Positions 20,487 to 28,939 of a DNA stretch of 64,000 nt are shown piece after piece. Source of the stretch: an uncultured Bradyrhizobium sp. (GTDB taxonomy: Bacteria; Pseudomonadota; Alphaproteobacteria; Rhizobiales; Xanthobacteraceae); assembly GCF_947648125.1 (NCBI RefSeq), contig NZ_CANSMR010000015.1:1-64000 (forward strand), in the 5' to 3' direction. A program made the position numbers and the translations under genes. The notes under the pieces are model-generated. The model was given only the letters and a program-made list of their open reading frames with translations, searched no databases and was not told the origin of the DNA. Position 1 is the stretch's first letter. Each line of letters begins with the position of its first letter.

Positions 20487-21173
20487 ATGGCGGAAGCAGC
20501 AGTCCAACGGCCGAGCTTGCGCGGTCGCTTCATCACCTTTGAGGGCGGCGAGGGATCGGGGAAATCGACCCAGATCCGCAAGCTCGCCGAACGGCTCGAT
20601 GTCGCCAAGCTGCGTGTGATCGTGACCCGTGAGCCCGGCGGCTCGCCCGGGGCCGAGATCATTCGTCACCTCGTGCTGTCGGGGATGGGCAAGCTGCTCG
20701 GGCCGGAAGCCGAGACGCTGCTGTTTGCCGCCGCGCGTGACGACCATGTCCGCACCGTGATCCTGCCGGCGCTCAACCAGGGCATCTGGGTTCTGTGCGA
20801 TCGCTTCTTCGATTCCACGCGCGCCTATCAAGGCCAGCTTGGGCAGGTGCCGGCCGGCCTCGTCAATGCCATGCAACGCGTCACCATCGGCGATCTCAAG
20901 CCCGACCTGACCTTCATCCTCGATGTGCCGGTTGAGGTCGGGTTGCAGCGCGCCGCCATGCGCCGCGGCAATGCCACGGCGGATCGTTTCGAAGCCGAGG
21001 GCATCAAGTTCCATCGGGATTTGCGTGACGCCTACCGCCGGATCGCCGCCGAAGACCCGGAGCGCTGCGTGCTAATCGACTCGACGGCCGATCAGGACAC
21101 GGTCGCGGCCCGGATATGGACCGCGCTGCGCGAGCATCTGCGCGCAACGCTCACCGCAGACACTTCCGCATGA
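20487..21173 (+). CDS. tmk: Thymidylate kinase
   Basis: The P-loop FEGGEGSGKSTQI is at residues 17-29, then the TMK signature with TREPGGSPGAE, the CDRFFDSTRAYQG motif (family DRY) and the lid region RRGNATADRFEAEG. It phosphorylates dTMP to dTDP. At 228 residues the length is typical. Its stop overlaps the start of holB (ATGA), the usual arrangement in alphaproteobacteria. Confidence 0.97.
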   Translation: MAEAAVQRPSLRGRFITFEGGEGSGKSTQIRKLAERLDVAKLRVIVTREPGGSPGAEIIRHLVLSGMGKLLGPEAETLLFAAARDDHVRTVILPALNQGIWVLCDRFFDSTRAYQGQLGQVPAGLVNAMQRVTIGDLKPDLTFILDVPVEVGLQRAAMRRGNATADRFEAEGIKFHRDLRDAYRRIAAEDPERCVLIDSTADQDTVAARIWTALREHLRATLTADTSA

Positions 21174-22210
21174 GCGCACGCAAGGTCGAACAGGAGAACC
21201 CCGCTCGCCACCCGCGCGAAACGCCCGATCTGTTCGGGCATCGCGAGGCGGAGACCGCGTTGCTCGATGCCTATCGCAGCGGACGAATTCCGCATGCCTG
21301 GCTGATCGGCGGCGCGCAGGGCATCGGCAAGGCGACTCTGGCCTACCGCATGGCGCGGTTCGTGCTGGCGTTCCGCAATCCGAAGTCGTCTCAGGTGCAG
21401 GCGGCGCCGACGCTGCGGGTCGATCCGTCCGATCCGGTGGCGCGCCAGATCACGGCGGGCGCCCATGGCGGGCTGCTGGTGCTGGAGCGTGGCCTCAACG
21501 ATCGCGGCGTGATGCGCACCGTGATCACGGTCGACGAGACGCGCGAGACGATCTCGTTCTTCGGCTCGACCGCCGCGGTCGACGGCTGGCGGGTCTGCAT
21601 CGTCGATACGGTCGACGAGCTCAATCCCAATGCCGCGAACGCGCTGCTGAAGATCCTCGAGGAGCCGCCGCAGCAATCGCTGTTCCTGCTGGTCAGCCAC
21701 GCGCCGTCACGGGTGCTGCCCACCATCCTGTCCCGCTGCCGCAAATTGCTGCTGCGGCCGCTGGAGACGGGCGATGTGGTGCGCGCGGCCGCGGCCGCAA
21801 CCGACATCGAGGCCGACGATCCTGCGCTGGCGGAAGCCGCGGCAGCGTCCGAGGGCAGCGTCGGGCGGGCGCTATCGCTGCTCGGCGGCGACGCGCTCAA
21901 GCTGCAGCAACGCACGGCCGCGCTGCTGGCAACGCTTCCGAGCGTCGATCCGCGCGAGCTGCACGCGCTGGGCGATGCACTCGGCACCAGTGACCGCGTC
22001 GCGCTTGCCGCCTTCATCGACGGCATCGATCGCTGGATGAGCGAGCGCATGCGAACTGGCGATGCCAATGCCAATCTGCCGCGCCTTGCACGGCTGGCGG
22101 AGGTATGGGAAAAGATCGTCCGCGCCGCGCGCGATACCGAAGCCTACAATCTGGAGCGCAAGCCGCTGGTTTTCTCGGTGTTTTCGATGCTCGCGGACGC
22201 GACCCGATAG
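21170..22210 (+). CDS. holB: DNA polymerase III subunit delta'
   Basis: The ATG at 21170 overlaps the tmk stop. The clamp-loader AAA+ motifs are GGAQGIGKATLAYR (a modified P-loop with Lys), ETISFFGSTAAVDGWRVCIV, VDTVDELNPNAANALLKIL (Walker B-like, with D-E-L) and the sensor SHAPSRVLPTILSRCRKL. The Walker A divergence and lack of catalysis are known features of delta'. It loads the beta clamp at replication forks. Length 346 residues. Confidence 0.95.
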   Translation: MSARKVEQENPARHPRETPDLFGHREAETALLDAYRSGRIPHAWLIGGAQGIGKATLAYRMARFVLAFRNPKSSQVQAAPTLRVDPSDPVARQITAGAHGGLLVLERGLNDRGVMRTVITVDETRETISFFGSTAAVDGWRVCIVDTVDELNPNAANALLKILEEPPQQSLFLLVSHAPSRVLPTILSRCRKLLLRPLETGDVVRAAAAATDIEADDPALAEAAAASEGSVGRALSLLGGDALKLQQRTAALLATLPSVDPRELHALGDALGTSDRVALAAFIDGIDRWMSERMRTGDANANLPRLARLAEVWEKIVRAARDTEAYNLERKPLVFSVFSMLADATR

Positions 22211-22242
22211 ACGCCAAGTCTGAAAACAATCTGTCTGAATGC

Positions 22243-22306
22243 GCACTCGTCCGAAAACACACTCATCCGAAGACACATCCGTCTGACAACACTCCCGACA
22301 ATCTCG
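22243..22306. repeat. Four imperfect 16-bp tandem repeats upstream of metG
   Basis: Units GCACTCGTCCGAAAAC (22243), ACACTCATCCGAAGAC (22259), ACATCCGTCTGACAAC (22275) and a more degenerate ACTCCCGACAATCTCG (22291). Units 1 and 2 match at 13 of 16 positions, 2 and 3 at 10 of 16. They lie in the holB-metG gap, where a metG promoter or leader is expected. Confidence 0.55.
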
Positions 22307-22327
22307 TTTCGATCTGCAAAGGATTCC

Positions 22328-24289
22328 GTGGTGGCGACCGCTAAGAAGAAATCGTCGAAGAAAGCCAAGAAGACGAAGAAGGCATCGCCCGCTCGCGCGA
22401 CCAGGAAAGCCATGGCGAAGTCGCGTGCGACCAAGACCAAGAAGGGTGGGCGCGTTACCAAGAAGGGGAAGAAAGCCACCAAGGCCAAGACAGGAGCCAA
22501 GAAGTCGACTGCGAAGAAGGTCGCCAAAAAGGCCGTCAAGAAGGTTGCGAAGAAGGCGGCCAAGAAGACTACCGCGAAAGCCGCCAAGGCTCCGCCGAAG
22601 AAGGCAGTTGCTGCAGCCGCACCCGTTGCAACGAAACCTGCTCCTCCGAAGCCTCTGGCTGCCCCGAAGGCGCCAGCCGTTCGCGCGCCGAAGCGAGCCA
22701 AGGCCGCGGCGGCTCCTGCGCCTGCAGCCGCTTCCGCGCCGACCCCAGACCGCGGCAACGCCTACTACATCACGACCGCGATCGCTTATCCGAACGGCCA
22801 GCCGCATATCGGCCACGCCTATGAGGCGATCGCGACCGATGCGCTGGCGCGCTTCCAGCGGCTCGACGGCAAGGATGTGTTCTTCCTGACCGGCACCGAC
22901 GAGCACGGACAGAAAATGATCCAGACCGCGGCCGGCGAGGGGATGACGCCGTACGATCTCGCGACCCGCAACGCCGCACGCTTCAAGGAGATGGACGAAC
23001 GGCTCAACGTCTCGTTCAACCGATTCATCCGCACCTCGGAAGAGCAGCACCACCGCTCCAGCCAGGCAATCTGGCAGCGGATGGCTGACAATGGCGACAT
23101 CTATATCGACGCCTATGCCGGCTGGTACTCGGTGCGCGACGAGGCCTATTACGCTGAGGATGAGACCACAGTCGGCGAGGACAATGTCCGCCGTGGCCCG
23201 CAGGGCACGCCGGTCGAATGGGTCGAGGAGAAGAGCTACTTCTTCAAGCTCTCGGCCTACCAGGACAAGCTGTTGCAGCTCTATGAGAGCCAACCCGATT
23301 TCATCGGCCCGGATTCGCGCCGCAACGAGGTGATGAGCTTTGTGCGGGGCGGGCTCAAGGATCTCTCGATCTCCCGCACCACCTTCGACTGGGGCGTCAA
23401 GGTCCCGAGCGATCCCGAGCACGTGATGTATGTCTGGGTCGATGCGCTGACCAACTACATCACCGGCGTCGGCTATCCCGACGAGAGCGACAAGCACTGG
23501 CGCTACTGGCCGGCCGATGTGCACATCATCGGCAAGGACATCATCCGCTTCCACGCGGTGTACTGGCCGGCCTTCCTGATGTCGGCGGGCATCCCGTTGC
23601 AAAGGCGCGTCTATGCGCACGGCTTCCTGTTCAACAGGGGCGAGAAGATGTCGAAGTCGGTCGGCAACGTGGTCGATCCCTTCAATCTCGCCGATCAGTA
23701 CGGCGTCGACCAGGTGCGCTACTTCTTCCTGCGCGAGGTGCCGTTCGGCCAGGACGGCAACTACAACCACGAGGCCATCGTCGCGCGTATCAATGCCGAC
23801 CTCGCCAACGATTTTGGCAATCTCGCGCAGCGTTCGCTGTCGATGATCGCCAAGCAATTGGGCGGCGTGCTGCCGGAGCCCGGCGAGTTCAGCGACACCG
23901 ACAAGGCGATCCTGGCGCAGGCCGATGCCATGCTGGAGACGTCGCGGACCGCGATGGCGACGCAGCAGATTCATCAATGGCTCAACACAGTGTGGGCCGT
24001 GGTCGCCGAAGCCAATCGCTACTTTGCCGGCGAGGCGCCGTGGGCCTTGGCGAAGACCGATCCGGCGCGCCAGAAGACGGTGCTCTATGTCACCGCCGAA
24101 GTGGTGCGACAGATCGCGATCATGGCGCAGGCGGTGATGCCGGAATCCTGCGGCAAGATGCTCGACAGCCTCGGCATATCAGTGGATGCGCGCAGCTTTG
24201 CCACGATCGCCGAGCGGATCAGGCCGGGTACCGTCCTGCCGGCGCCCGTCGGCGTATTCCCGCGCTACGTGGAACCGAAGACCGAGTGA
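22328..24289 (+). CDS. metG: Methionyl-tRNA synthetase with a histone-H1-like N-terminal extension
   Basis: The catalytic part starts near residue 144 ([20 protein letters not shown], the HIGH motif) and has the KMSKS loop ([10 protein letters not shown]) and [11 protein letters not shown]. It lacks the C-terminal tRNA-binding domain, as in the short alphaproteobacterial type. The first ~143 residues are almost entirely Lys, Ala, Thr and Pro, with repeats like [18 protein letters not shown], resembling the tail of histone H1 or of bacterial H1-like proteins. AAAGGA lies just before the tandem GTG codons at 22328/22331, which makes this the likely start and the extension translated. A later ATG (22412) has no site of its own. 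Confidence 0.92.
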   Translation: MVATAKKKSSKKAKKTKKASPARATRKAMAKSRATKTKKGGRVTKKGKKATKAKTGAKKSTAKKVAKKAVKKVAKKAAKKTTAKAAKAPPKKAVAAAAPVATKPAPPKPLAAPKAPAVRAPKRAKAAAAPAPAAASAPTPDRGNAYYITTAIAYPNGQPHIGHAYEAIATDALARFQRLDGKDVFFLTGTDEHGQKMIQTAAGEGMTPYDLATRNAARFKEMDERLNVSFNRFIRTSEEQHHRSSQAIWQRMADNGDIYIDAYAGWYSVRDEAYYAEDETTVGEDNVRRGPQGTPVEWVEEKSYFFKLSAYQDKLLQLYESQPDFIGPDSRRNEVMSFVRGGLKDLSISRTTFDWGVKVPSDPEHVMYVWVDALTNYITGVGYPDESDKHWRYWPADVHIIGKDIIRFHAVYWPAFLMSAGIPLQRRVYAHGFLFNRGEKMSKSVGNVVDPFNLADQYGVDQVRYFFLREVPFGQDGNYNHEAIVARINADLANDFGNLAQRSLSMIAKQLGGVLPEPGEFSDTDKAILAQADAMLETSRTAMATQQIHQWLNTVWAVVAEANRYFAGEAPWALAKTDPARQKTVLYVTAEVVRQIAIMAQAVMPESCGKMLDSLGISVDARSFATIAERIRPGTVLPAPVGVFPRYVEPKTE

Positions 24290-24303
24290 GTGGTTCGAAA
24301 TTC

Positions 24304-25095
24304 ATGCTGGTCGACAGTCACTGCCATCTCGATTTCCCTGATTTCGCCGACGATCTCGACGGGATCGTCGGGCGCGCCGAAGCGGCTGGCATCGGCCGCA
24401 TGGTCACGATCTCGACCCGGGTGAAGCGGCTCGGCGGCCTGCTTGCGATCACGGAACGCTTTCCCGACGTCTACTGCTCGGTCGGCACCCATCCGCATCA
24501 CGCCGACGAAGAGGACGGCATCCCGGCCAGCGAACTACTCGAGCTGACCAAGCATCCGAAAGTCGTGGCACTCGGCGAAGCGGGGCTCGATTACTTCTAT
24601 GAGCATGGCTCGCGCGAGGCGCAGGAGCGCGGCTTTCGTGCGCATATCGCTGCGGCGCGCGAAACCGGCCTGCCGCTTGTCATTCACACCCGGGAGGCCG
24701 ACGAGGATTGCGGCCGCATCCTGGAGGATGAGATCGCGAAGGGGCCGTTCAAGGCGGTTCTGCACTGCTACACCGGCGGCCGTGAGCTCGCGATGAAGGC
24801 GATCGCGCTCGGGCTGTCGATCTCGTTCACGGGCATCCTGACCTTCAAGAAGTCGGACGCCTTGCGCGCGCTGGCCGCCGAGCTGCCGGCCGATCGCATC
24901 ATGGTCGAGACCGACGCGCCGTATCTTGCGCCCGGCAAATTCCGCGGCAAGCGCAACGAGCCGTCCTACGTCGTCGAGGTCGCCAAGGTGCTCGCCGAAA
25001 CACGCGGCGTCTCCCTCGAGGAGATCTCGCGGCAGACCACTGAAAACTTCTTCCGGCTGTTCTCCAAGGTGCCGGCGCCGAAGGTTGCTGCATGA
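24304..25095 (+). CDS. tatD: TatD-family metal-dependent hydrolase
   Basis: The product begins MLVDSHCHLDFPDF (HxH metal ligands), followed by SVGTHPHHADEE, VALGEAGLDYFYEHG, PLVIHTREAD, VLHCYTGG and VETDAPYLAPGKFRGKRNEP, all TatD signatures. These DNases/3'-exonucleases act on DNA or tRNA. An in-frame GTG at 24286 overlaps the metG stop as GTGA and could be the coupled start, adding six residues. It lies between metG and the MBL hydrolase in one operon. Confidence 0.93.
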   Translation: MLVDSHCHLDFPDFADDLDGIVGRAEAAGIGRMVTISTRVKRLGGLLAITERFPDVYCSVGTHPHHADEEDGIPASELLELTKHPKVVALGEAGLDYFYEHGSREAQERGFRAHIAAARETGLPLVIHTREADEDCGRILEDEIAKGPFKAVLHCYTGGRELAMKAIALGLSISFTGILTFKKSDALRALAAELPADRIMVETDAPYLAPGKFRGKRNEPSYVVEVAKVLAETRGVSLEEISRQTTENFFRLFSKVPAPKVAA

Positions 25096-25898
25096 CGCTG
25101 ACACTGACCATTCTGGGCTGCGGCTCTTCCGCCGGCGTGCCACGTCCGGCGCTCGGTTGGGGCGCCTGCGATCCCAACAATCCCAGGAATCGCCGCCGAC
25201 GCTGCTCGATCATGGCCGAGCGCACCATGGAACACGGCACCACGCGGGTCGTGATCGATACCTCGCCTGATCTGCGTGAGCAGCTGATCGACGGCAATGT
25301 CGAGCATATCGACGCGGTGTTCCTGACCCATGAGCATGCCGACCAGACCCACGGCATCGACGATCTGCGCTCGGTGGTGCTGCACCAGCGCCGCCGCATC
25401 CCGGTCTACTTCAACCAGTCGACCGCCAAGGACATCATGGCGCGGTTCTCCTACTGCTTCATCTCACCGGAAGGCAGCGACTATCCGCCGATCCTGACCC
25501 GGCATTCGATCGAGGCCGGCGAGAGCCACTCGGTGCAAGGGAAGGGCGGTCCGCTCAAGCTCGAGGCCTTCCTGGTGCAGCATGGCCAGATTCCCGCGCT
25601 CGGCTACCGCATCGGCGATGCCGCCTACACGCCCGATCTCCACGACATTCCCGCGGAGAGCTGGCCGGCGCTGGAAGGTCTCGATCTCTGGATCGTCGAC
25701 GGCCTGCGCTATGCGCAGCATCCCAGTCATTTCAGTGTTGCGGACGCGCTGTCGTGGATCGAGCGCTTCAAGCCGAAGCGCGCGGTCATCACCAACATGC
25801 ATTCCGACCTCGACTACGAGGTGCTGCGGCAGAGCCTGCCGGCCGGCGTGATCCCGGCCTATGACGGCATGCGTCTGACGCTCGATCGGGCAGGCTGA
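25092..25898 (+). CDS. MBL-fold metallo-hydrolase (PhnP-like)
   Basis: The start overlaps the tatD stop (ATGA). The N-terminus LTILGCGSSAGVPRPALGWG with a Cys-rich segment (CDPNNPRNRRRRCS) resembles PhnP-type phosphodiesterases, and metal motif THEHADQTHGIDD (HxHxDH) and later NMHSDLDY supply the ligands. It may hydrolyse cyclic phosphate esters. In alphaproteobacteria it regularly follows tatD and metG. Length 268 residues. Confidence 0.9.
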   Translation: MTLTLTILGCGSSAGVPRPALGWGACDPNNPRNRRRRCSIMAERTMEHGTTRVVIDTSPDLREQLIDGNVEHIDAVFLTHEHADQTHGIDDLRSVVLHQRRRIPVYFNQSTAKDIMARFSYCFISPEGSDYPPILTRHSIEAGESHSVQGKGGPLKLEAFLVQHGQIPALGYRIGDAAYTPDLHDIPAESWPALEGLDLWIVDGLRYAQHPSHFSVADALSWIERFKPKRAVITNMHSDLDYEVLRQSLPAGVIPAYDGMRLTLDRAG

Positions 25899-26010
25899 AA
25901 CCTCACACATCGCAGAGCTAGCCGGACTTGGGCGCCCATCGCGGGCGCACGGTTCCGCGCGTCAATGATCGCCCGGCGCTGCTATCGGGCATTGACCTCT
26001 TGTGAATTAT

Positions 26011-26038
26011 CGATATCGTTATGATCATAACAATATCG
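26011..26038. promoter_or_regulatory. 28-bp imperfect palindrome, candidate MarR operator
   Basis: The core GTTATGATCATAAC (26018-26031) is a perfect 14-bp palindrome and is flanked by CGATAT/ATATCG; only one base pair (26017/26032) mismatches. It starts 15 bp after a TTGACC hexamer (25992-25997) and ends 10 bp before the nitroreductase ATG. A regulator bound here would cover the -10 region or ribosome site. The MarR gene in the same unit is the obvious candidate. Confidence 0.65.
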
Positions 26039-26048
26039 GGAGGCCTCG

Positions 26049-26807
26049 ATGGCGGAAGCTATGGCAGTGCGGGACTACACCGATCGCACGCGATATGACG
26101 CGCTGATGGACGTCGTGAAGAACCGCCTGACGACCCGGGCGTTCGACTCCAGTTACGTGATGCCGCCGGAGCATTACGACATGATCCTGGAGGCCGCGCG
26201 GCACGCACCGTCGGGCGCCAATGCGCAACCCTGGCATTTCATTGCGGTCACCGATCAGGACCTCAAGAACCGGATCACGGAGTATTTCCGCGAGGAGCAG
26301 GTCGCCCGCGCCCGGCTCAAGATGAAGTTTCCGACGCCCGATTATCGCGGCCTCGCGTCGGCCCCCGGCTTCATCGTCGTCGCCAGCGACTTCCGCTGGG
26401 TCAGGGCGTTTCCGGTGCTCAACGACGGCTCCGAACTCGACAAGATGTACAAGGAGAATGCCGAGCGGATCCTGCTGCAGAGCGTGGCGGCGGCAACGAT
26501 GTCGGCGCATCTGGCGGCGGCCGCGCTCGGCTATAACGTCTGGTGGGTGACCGCGATCGGGCAGGAGAAGGCGCAGCAGGCGATGAAGCCGCTGCTCGGC
26601 ATTCCCGAGGAATTATCCGTGCTCGACATCATGTGCTTCGGTCCGCCCGCGAAGCCGCCGTACAAGCGCTGGAAGAAGAGCCTGGCCGATATCAGCAATC
26701 GGAACAGGTTCGATGATCAGCACTTCATGACCGAAGCCCAGATCGACGAATGGGTGTCGACCACGCGCCACAAGGTGATGTACCGGGATGCCGAGAACGT
26801 CGACTAA
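26049..26807 (+). CDS. Nitroreductase family flavoprotein
   Basis: The nitroreductase fold is clear: RLTTRAFDSSYVMPPEHYDMI, then the FMN-binding APSGANAQPWHFIAV (SGxNxQPW), FIVVASDFRW and a helix with LLQSVAAATMSAHLAAAALGYNVWWVTA. The C-terminus GPPAKPPYKRWKKSLADI matches the usual tail. It reduces nitro or quinone-like substrates with NAD(P)H, exact one unknown. Its 3' end overlaps the start of the MarR gene by 20 bp, so the enzyme and regulator are coupled. Confidence 0.9.
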   Translation: MAEAMAVRDYTDRTRYDALMDVVKNRLTTRAFDSSYVMPPEHYDMILEAARHAPSGANAQPWHFIAVTDQDLKNRITEYFREEQVARARLKMKFPTPDYRGLASAPGFIVVASDFRWVRAFPVLNDGSELDKMYKENAERILLQSVAAATMSAHLAAAALGYNVWWVTAIGQEKAQQAMKPLLGIPEELSVLDIMCFGPPAKPPYKRWKKSLADISNRNRFDDQHFMTEAQIDEWVSTTRHKVMYRDAENVD

Positions 26808-27255
26808 GGCAGCGGCACCGGTCCGGCGCGTTGCGTCGGACTACCGGCTGGAGGACCAGGTCGGCTTCCTGCTACGCAAGGCGTATCAGCGCGCCTCGTC
26901 CAACCTGGTCGACCGGATCGGCTCCTACGACCTGACGGCTCCGCAATATGCCACGCTGGCCCGGCTCTATGAGCGCGGGGCGCTGTCGCAGAACCTGCTC
27001 GGGCGGCTGGTTGCGATGGAGCCCGCCAATATCCGCGACGTCGTGCTGCGGCTGAAGAAGCGGCGCCTGGTTGCGACCCGGCGCGATGCGACCGACAAGC
27101 GGCTGATCCTGATCGACCTGACCGCGGCCGGCGTGGCGCTGGTCGAGCAGCTGATCCCGATCGAGATCGAATGCACCGCGACCACGCTGGCGCCGCTCAA
27201 GGCCGACCAGAGGCGACTGCTGTACGAACTGCTCGGCCGCCTTGCGGAGGGCTGA
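26788..27255 (+). CDS. MarR-family transcriptional regulator
   Basis: The winged helix is centred on YDLTAPQYATLARLYERGALSQ, then NLLGRLVAMEPANIRDVVLRL (recognition helix) and the wing KKRRLVATRRDATDKRLILIDLT with the family's DxRxxxxxLT pattern. It overlaps the nitroreductase stop by 20 bp. The palindrome at 26011 upstream of the pair fits autoregulation as a dimer. The N-terminal ~17 residues are basic and disordered. Confidence 0.93.
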   Translation: MPRTSTKAAAPVRRVASDYRLEDQVGFLLRKAYQRASSNLVDRIGSYDLTAPQYATLARLYERGALSQNLLGRLVAMEPANIRDVVLRLKKRRLVATRRDATDKRLILIDLTAAGVALVEQLIPIEIECTATTLAPLKADQRRLLYELLGRLAEG

Positions 27256-27264
27256 GCCCGCCGC

Positions 27265-28914
27265 TCAGGCCGAGATCGCCTTGGCCGATCCGACCTGGTT
27301 GCGCAGCAGGAATTTCTGGATCTTGCCCGTGGAGGTCTTCGGGATCACGCCGAACACCACTGACTTCGGCGTCTTGAAGCCCGACATGTGCTCGCGGCAA
27401 TAGGCGATGATCTCGGCCTCGGTCACCTTGGCGCCGTCCTTCAGCTCGAGGAAGGCGCAGGGCACTTCGCCCCATTTCGGATCGGGCTTCGCGACAACAG
27501 CGGCAAACAGCACGGCCGGGTGCTTGTAGAGGATATCCTCCACCTCGACCGAGGAGACGTTCTCGCCGCCGGAGATGATGATGTCTTTCGAGCGGTCCTT
27601 GATGATGACGTAGCCGTGCTCGTCGAGCACGCCGAGATCGCCGGTATGAAACCAGCCGCCGGCGAAGGCTTCCTGCGTCGCCTTCTCGTTCTTCAGATAG
27701 CCCTTCATCACGATGTTGCCGCGGAACATGACCTCGCCGATGGTCTCGCCGTCGCGCGGCACCTCGCGCATCGTCTCGGGATCGAGCACGGTGACGTCTT
27801 CCTGCAGCGGATAGGCCACGCCCTGACGCCGCTTCAGCTGCGCGCGCGCATCGGCCGACAACTCGTCCCAGCCCGGTTGCTCGGCACAAACGGAGGCGGG
27901 GCCATAGACTTCGGTCAGCCCATAGACATGGGTCAGCTTGATGCCGATGCGCTCGGCGCCTTCGAGCACTGCGACCGGCGGCGCGGCGCCCGCGATCAGA
28001 CCGACGACGGGCTTCGCCTTGCCGCCCGTCGGCGCATCGGGCGCGTTGATCAGCGTGTTGTAGACGATCGGCGCGCCGCACATGTGGGTGACGCCGTGCT
28101 TCGGGATCAGCTCAAAGATCTTTGCCGGATCGACCTTGCGCAGGCAGACATTGACGCCGGCGGTCGCCGCGATCGTCCAGGGGAAGCACCAGCCGTTGCA
28201 GTGAAACATCGGCAGCGTCCAGAGATAGACCGGATGCTGGCCGAGATTGCCGGCGAGGATGTTACTGACGGCGTTGAGATAGGCGCCGCGGTGATGGGTC
28301 ACGACGCCCTTCGGATTGCCCGTCGTGCCCGACGTGTAGCTCAGCGCGATCGCATCCCATTCGTCGGCCGGCGGCCGCTCCACAAATGCGGGATCGCCGG
28401 AGGCGACCGCCGCTTCATACTCGATCTCGCCGATCCGCTTGCCGCCGGCGAAGGCGGCGTCATCGACGTCGATCACGAACGGCTTCGCGCCCGTCATCAG
28501 GGTCAGGGCTTCCGCGATCACGCCGGAGAATTCGGGGTCGACCAGGATGATCCTGGCGCCGCCATGGTCGAGCTGGAATGCGATCGACGCTGCATCGAGG
28601 CGGATGTTCAGCGCATTCAGCACCGCGCCGGTCATCGGCACCGCGAAATGCAGCTCGTTCATCGCCGGGATGTTCGGCAGCATCGCGGCGACCGTATCGC
28701 CATGCCCGATGCCATGGCTTGCGAGATAGGACGCAAAGCGCTTGCAGCGCTGGTAGGTCTCCTTCCAGGTGAAGCTGCGGCCCTCATAGACCGCGCTGAG
28801 ATGGTCGGGATAGACGGCGGCCGAGCGCGCCAGGAAGCTCAGCGGCGTCAGCGGCACGTAGTTGGCGGGCGTCTTGTCGAGCCCGATCGAGTACTGGTTT
28901 TGAGCTGCACTCAT
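27265..28914 (-). CDS. Acyl-CoA synthetase (AMP-forming; medium-chain or aromatic acid)
   Basis: The ANL adenylation motifs are all present: ALSYTSGTTGNPKGVV (P-loop), GLTEVYGPASVC (A5), GGWFHTGDLGVLDEHGYV and KDRSKDIIISGGENVSSVEVE, and the C-terminal catalytic Lys in PKTSTGKIQKFLLR. It activates a carboxylic acid as acyl-AMP and then CoA thioester. It is the third gene of an apparent operon with a TRAP transporter (25 bp spacing), so the imported carboxylate is probably its substrate. No specificity can be assigned. Confidence 0.93.
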   Translation of the reverse strand: MSAAQNQYSIGLDKTPANYVPLTPLSFLARSAAVYPDHLSAVYEGRSFTWKETYQRCKRFASYLASHGIGHGDTVAAMLPNIPAMNELHFAVPMTGAVLNALNIRLDAASIAFQLDHGGARIILVDPEFSGVIAEALTLMTGAKPFVIDVDDAAFAGGKRIGEIEYEAAVASGDPAFVERPPADEWDAIALSYTSGTTGNPKGVVTHHRGAYLNAVSNILAGNLGQHPVYLWTLPMFHCNGWCFPWTIAATAGVNVCLRKVDPAKIFELIPKHGVTHMCGAPIVYNTLINAPDAPTGGKAKPVVGLIAGAAPPVAVLEGAERIGIKLTHVYGLTEVYGPASVCAEQPGWDELSADARAQLKRRQGVAYPLQEDVTVLDPETMREVPRDGETIGEVMFRGNIVMKGYLKNEKATQEAFAGGWFHTGDLGVLDEHGYVIIKDRSKDIIISGGENVSSVEVEDILYKHPAVLFAAVVAKPDPKWGEVPCAFLELKDGAKVTEAEIIAYCREHMSGFKTPKSVVFGVIPKTSTGKIQKFLLRNQVGSAKAISA

Positions 28915-28939
28915 GGCTCTATCCCATCCGCAAGGTGCT

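Noticed and set aside
21872-23977. 701-residue minus-strand reading frame
   Set aside because: Antisense to holB and metG; the low-complexity part is the complement of the Lys/Ala-rich metG extension.
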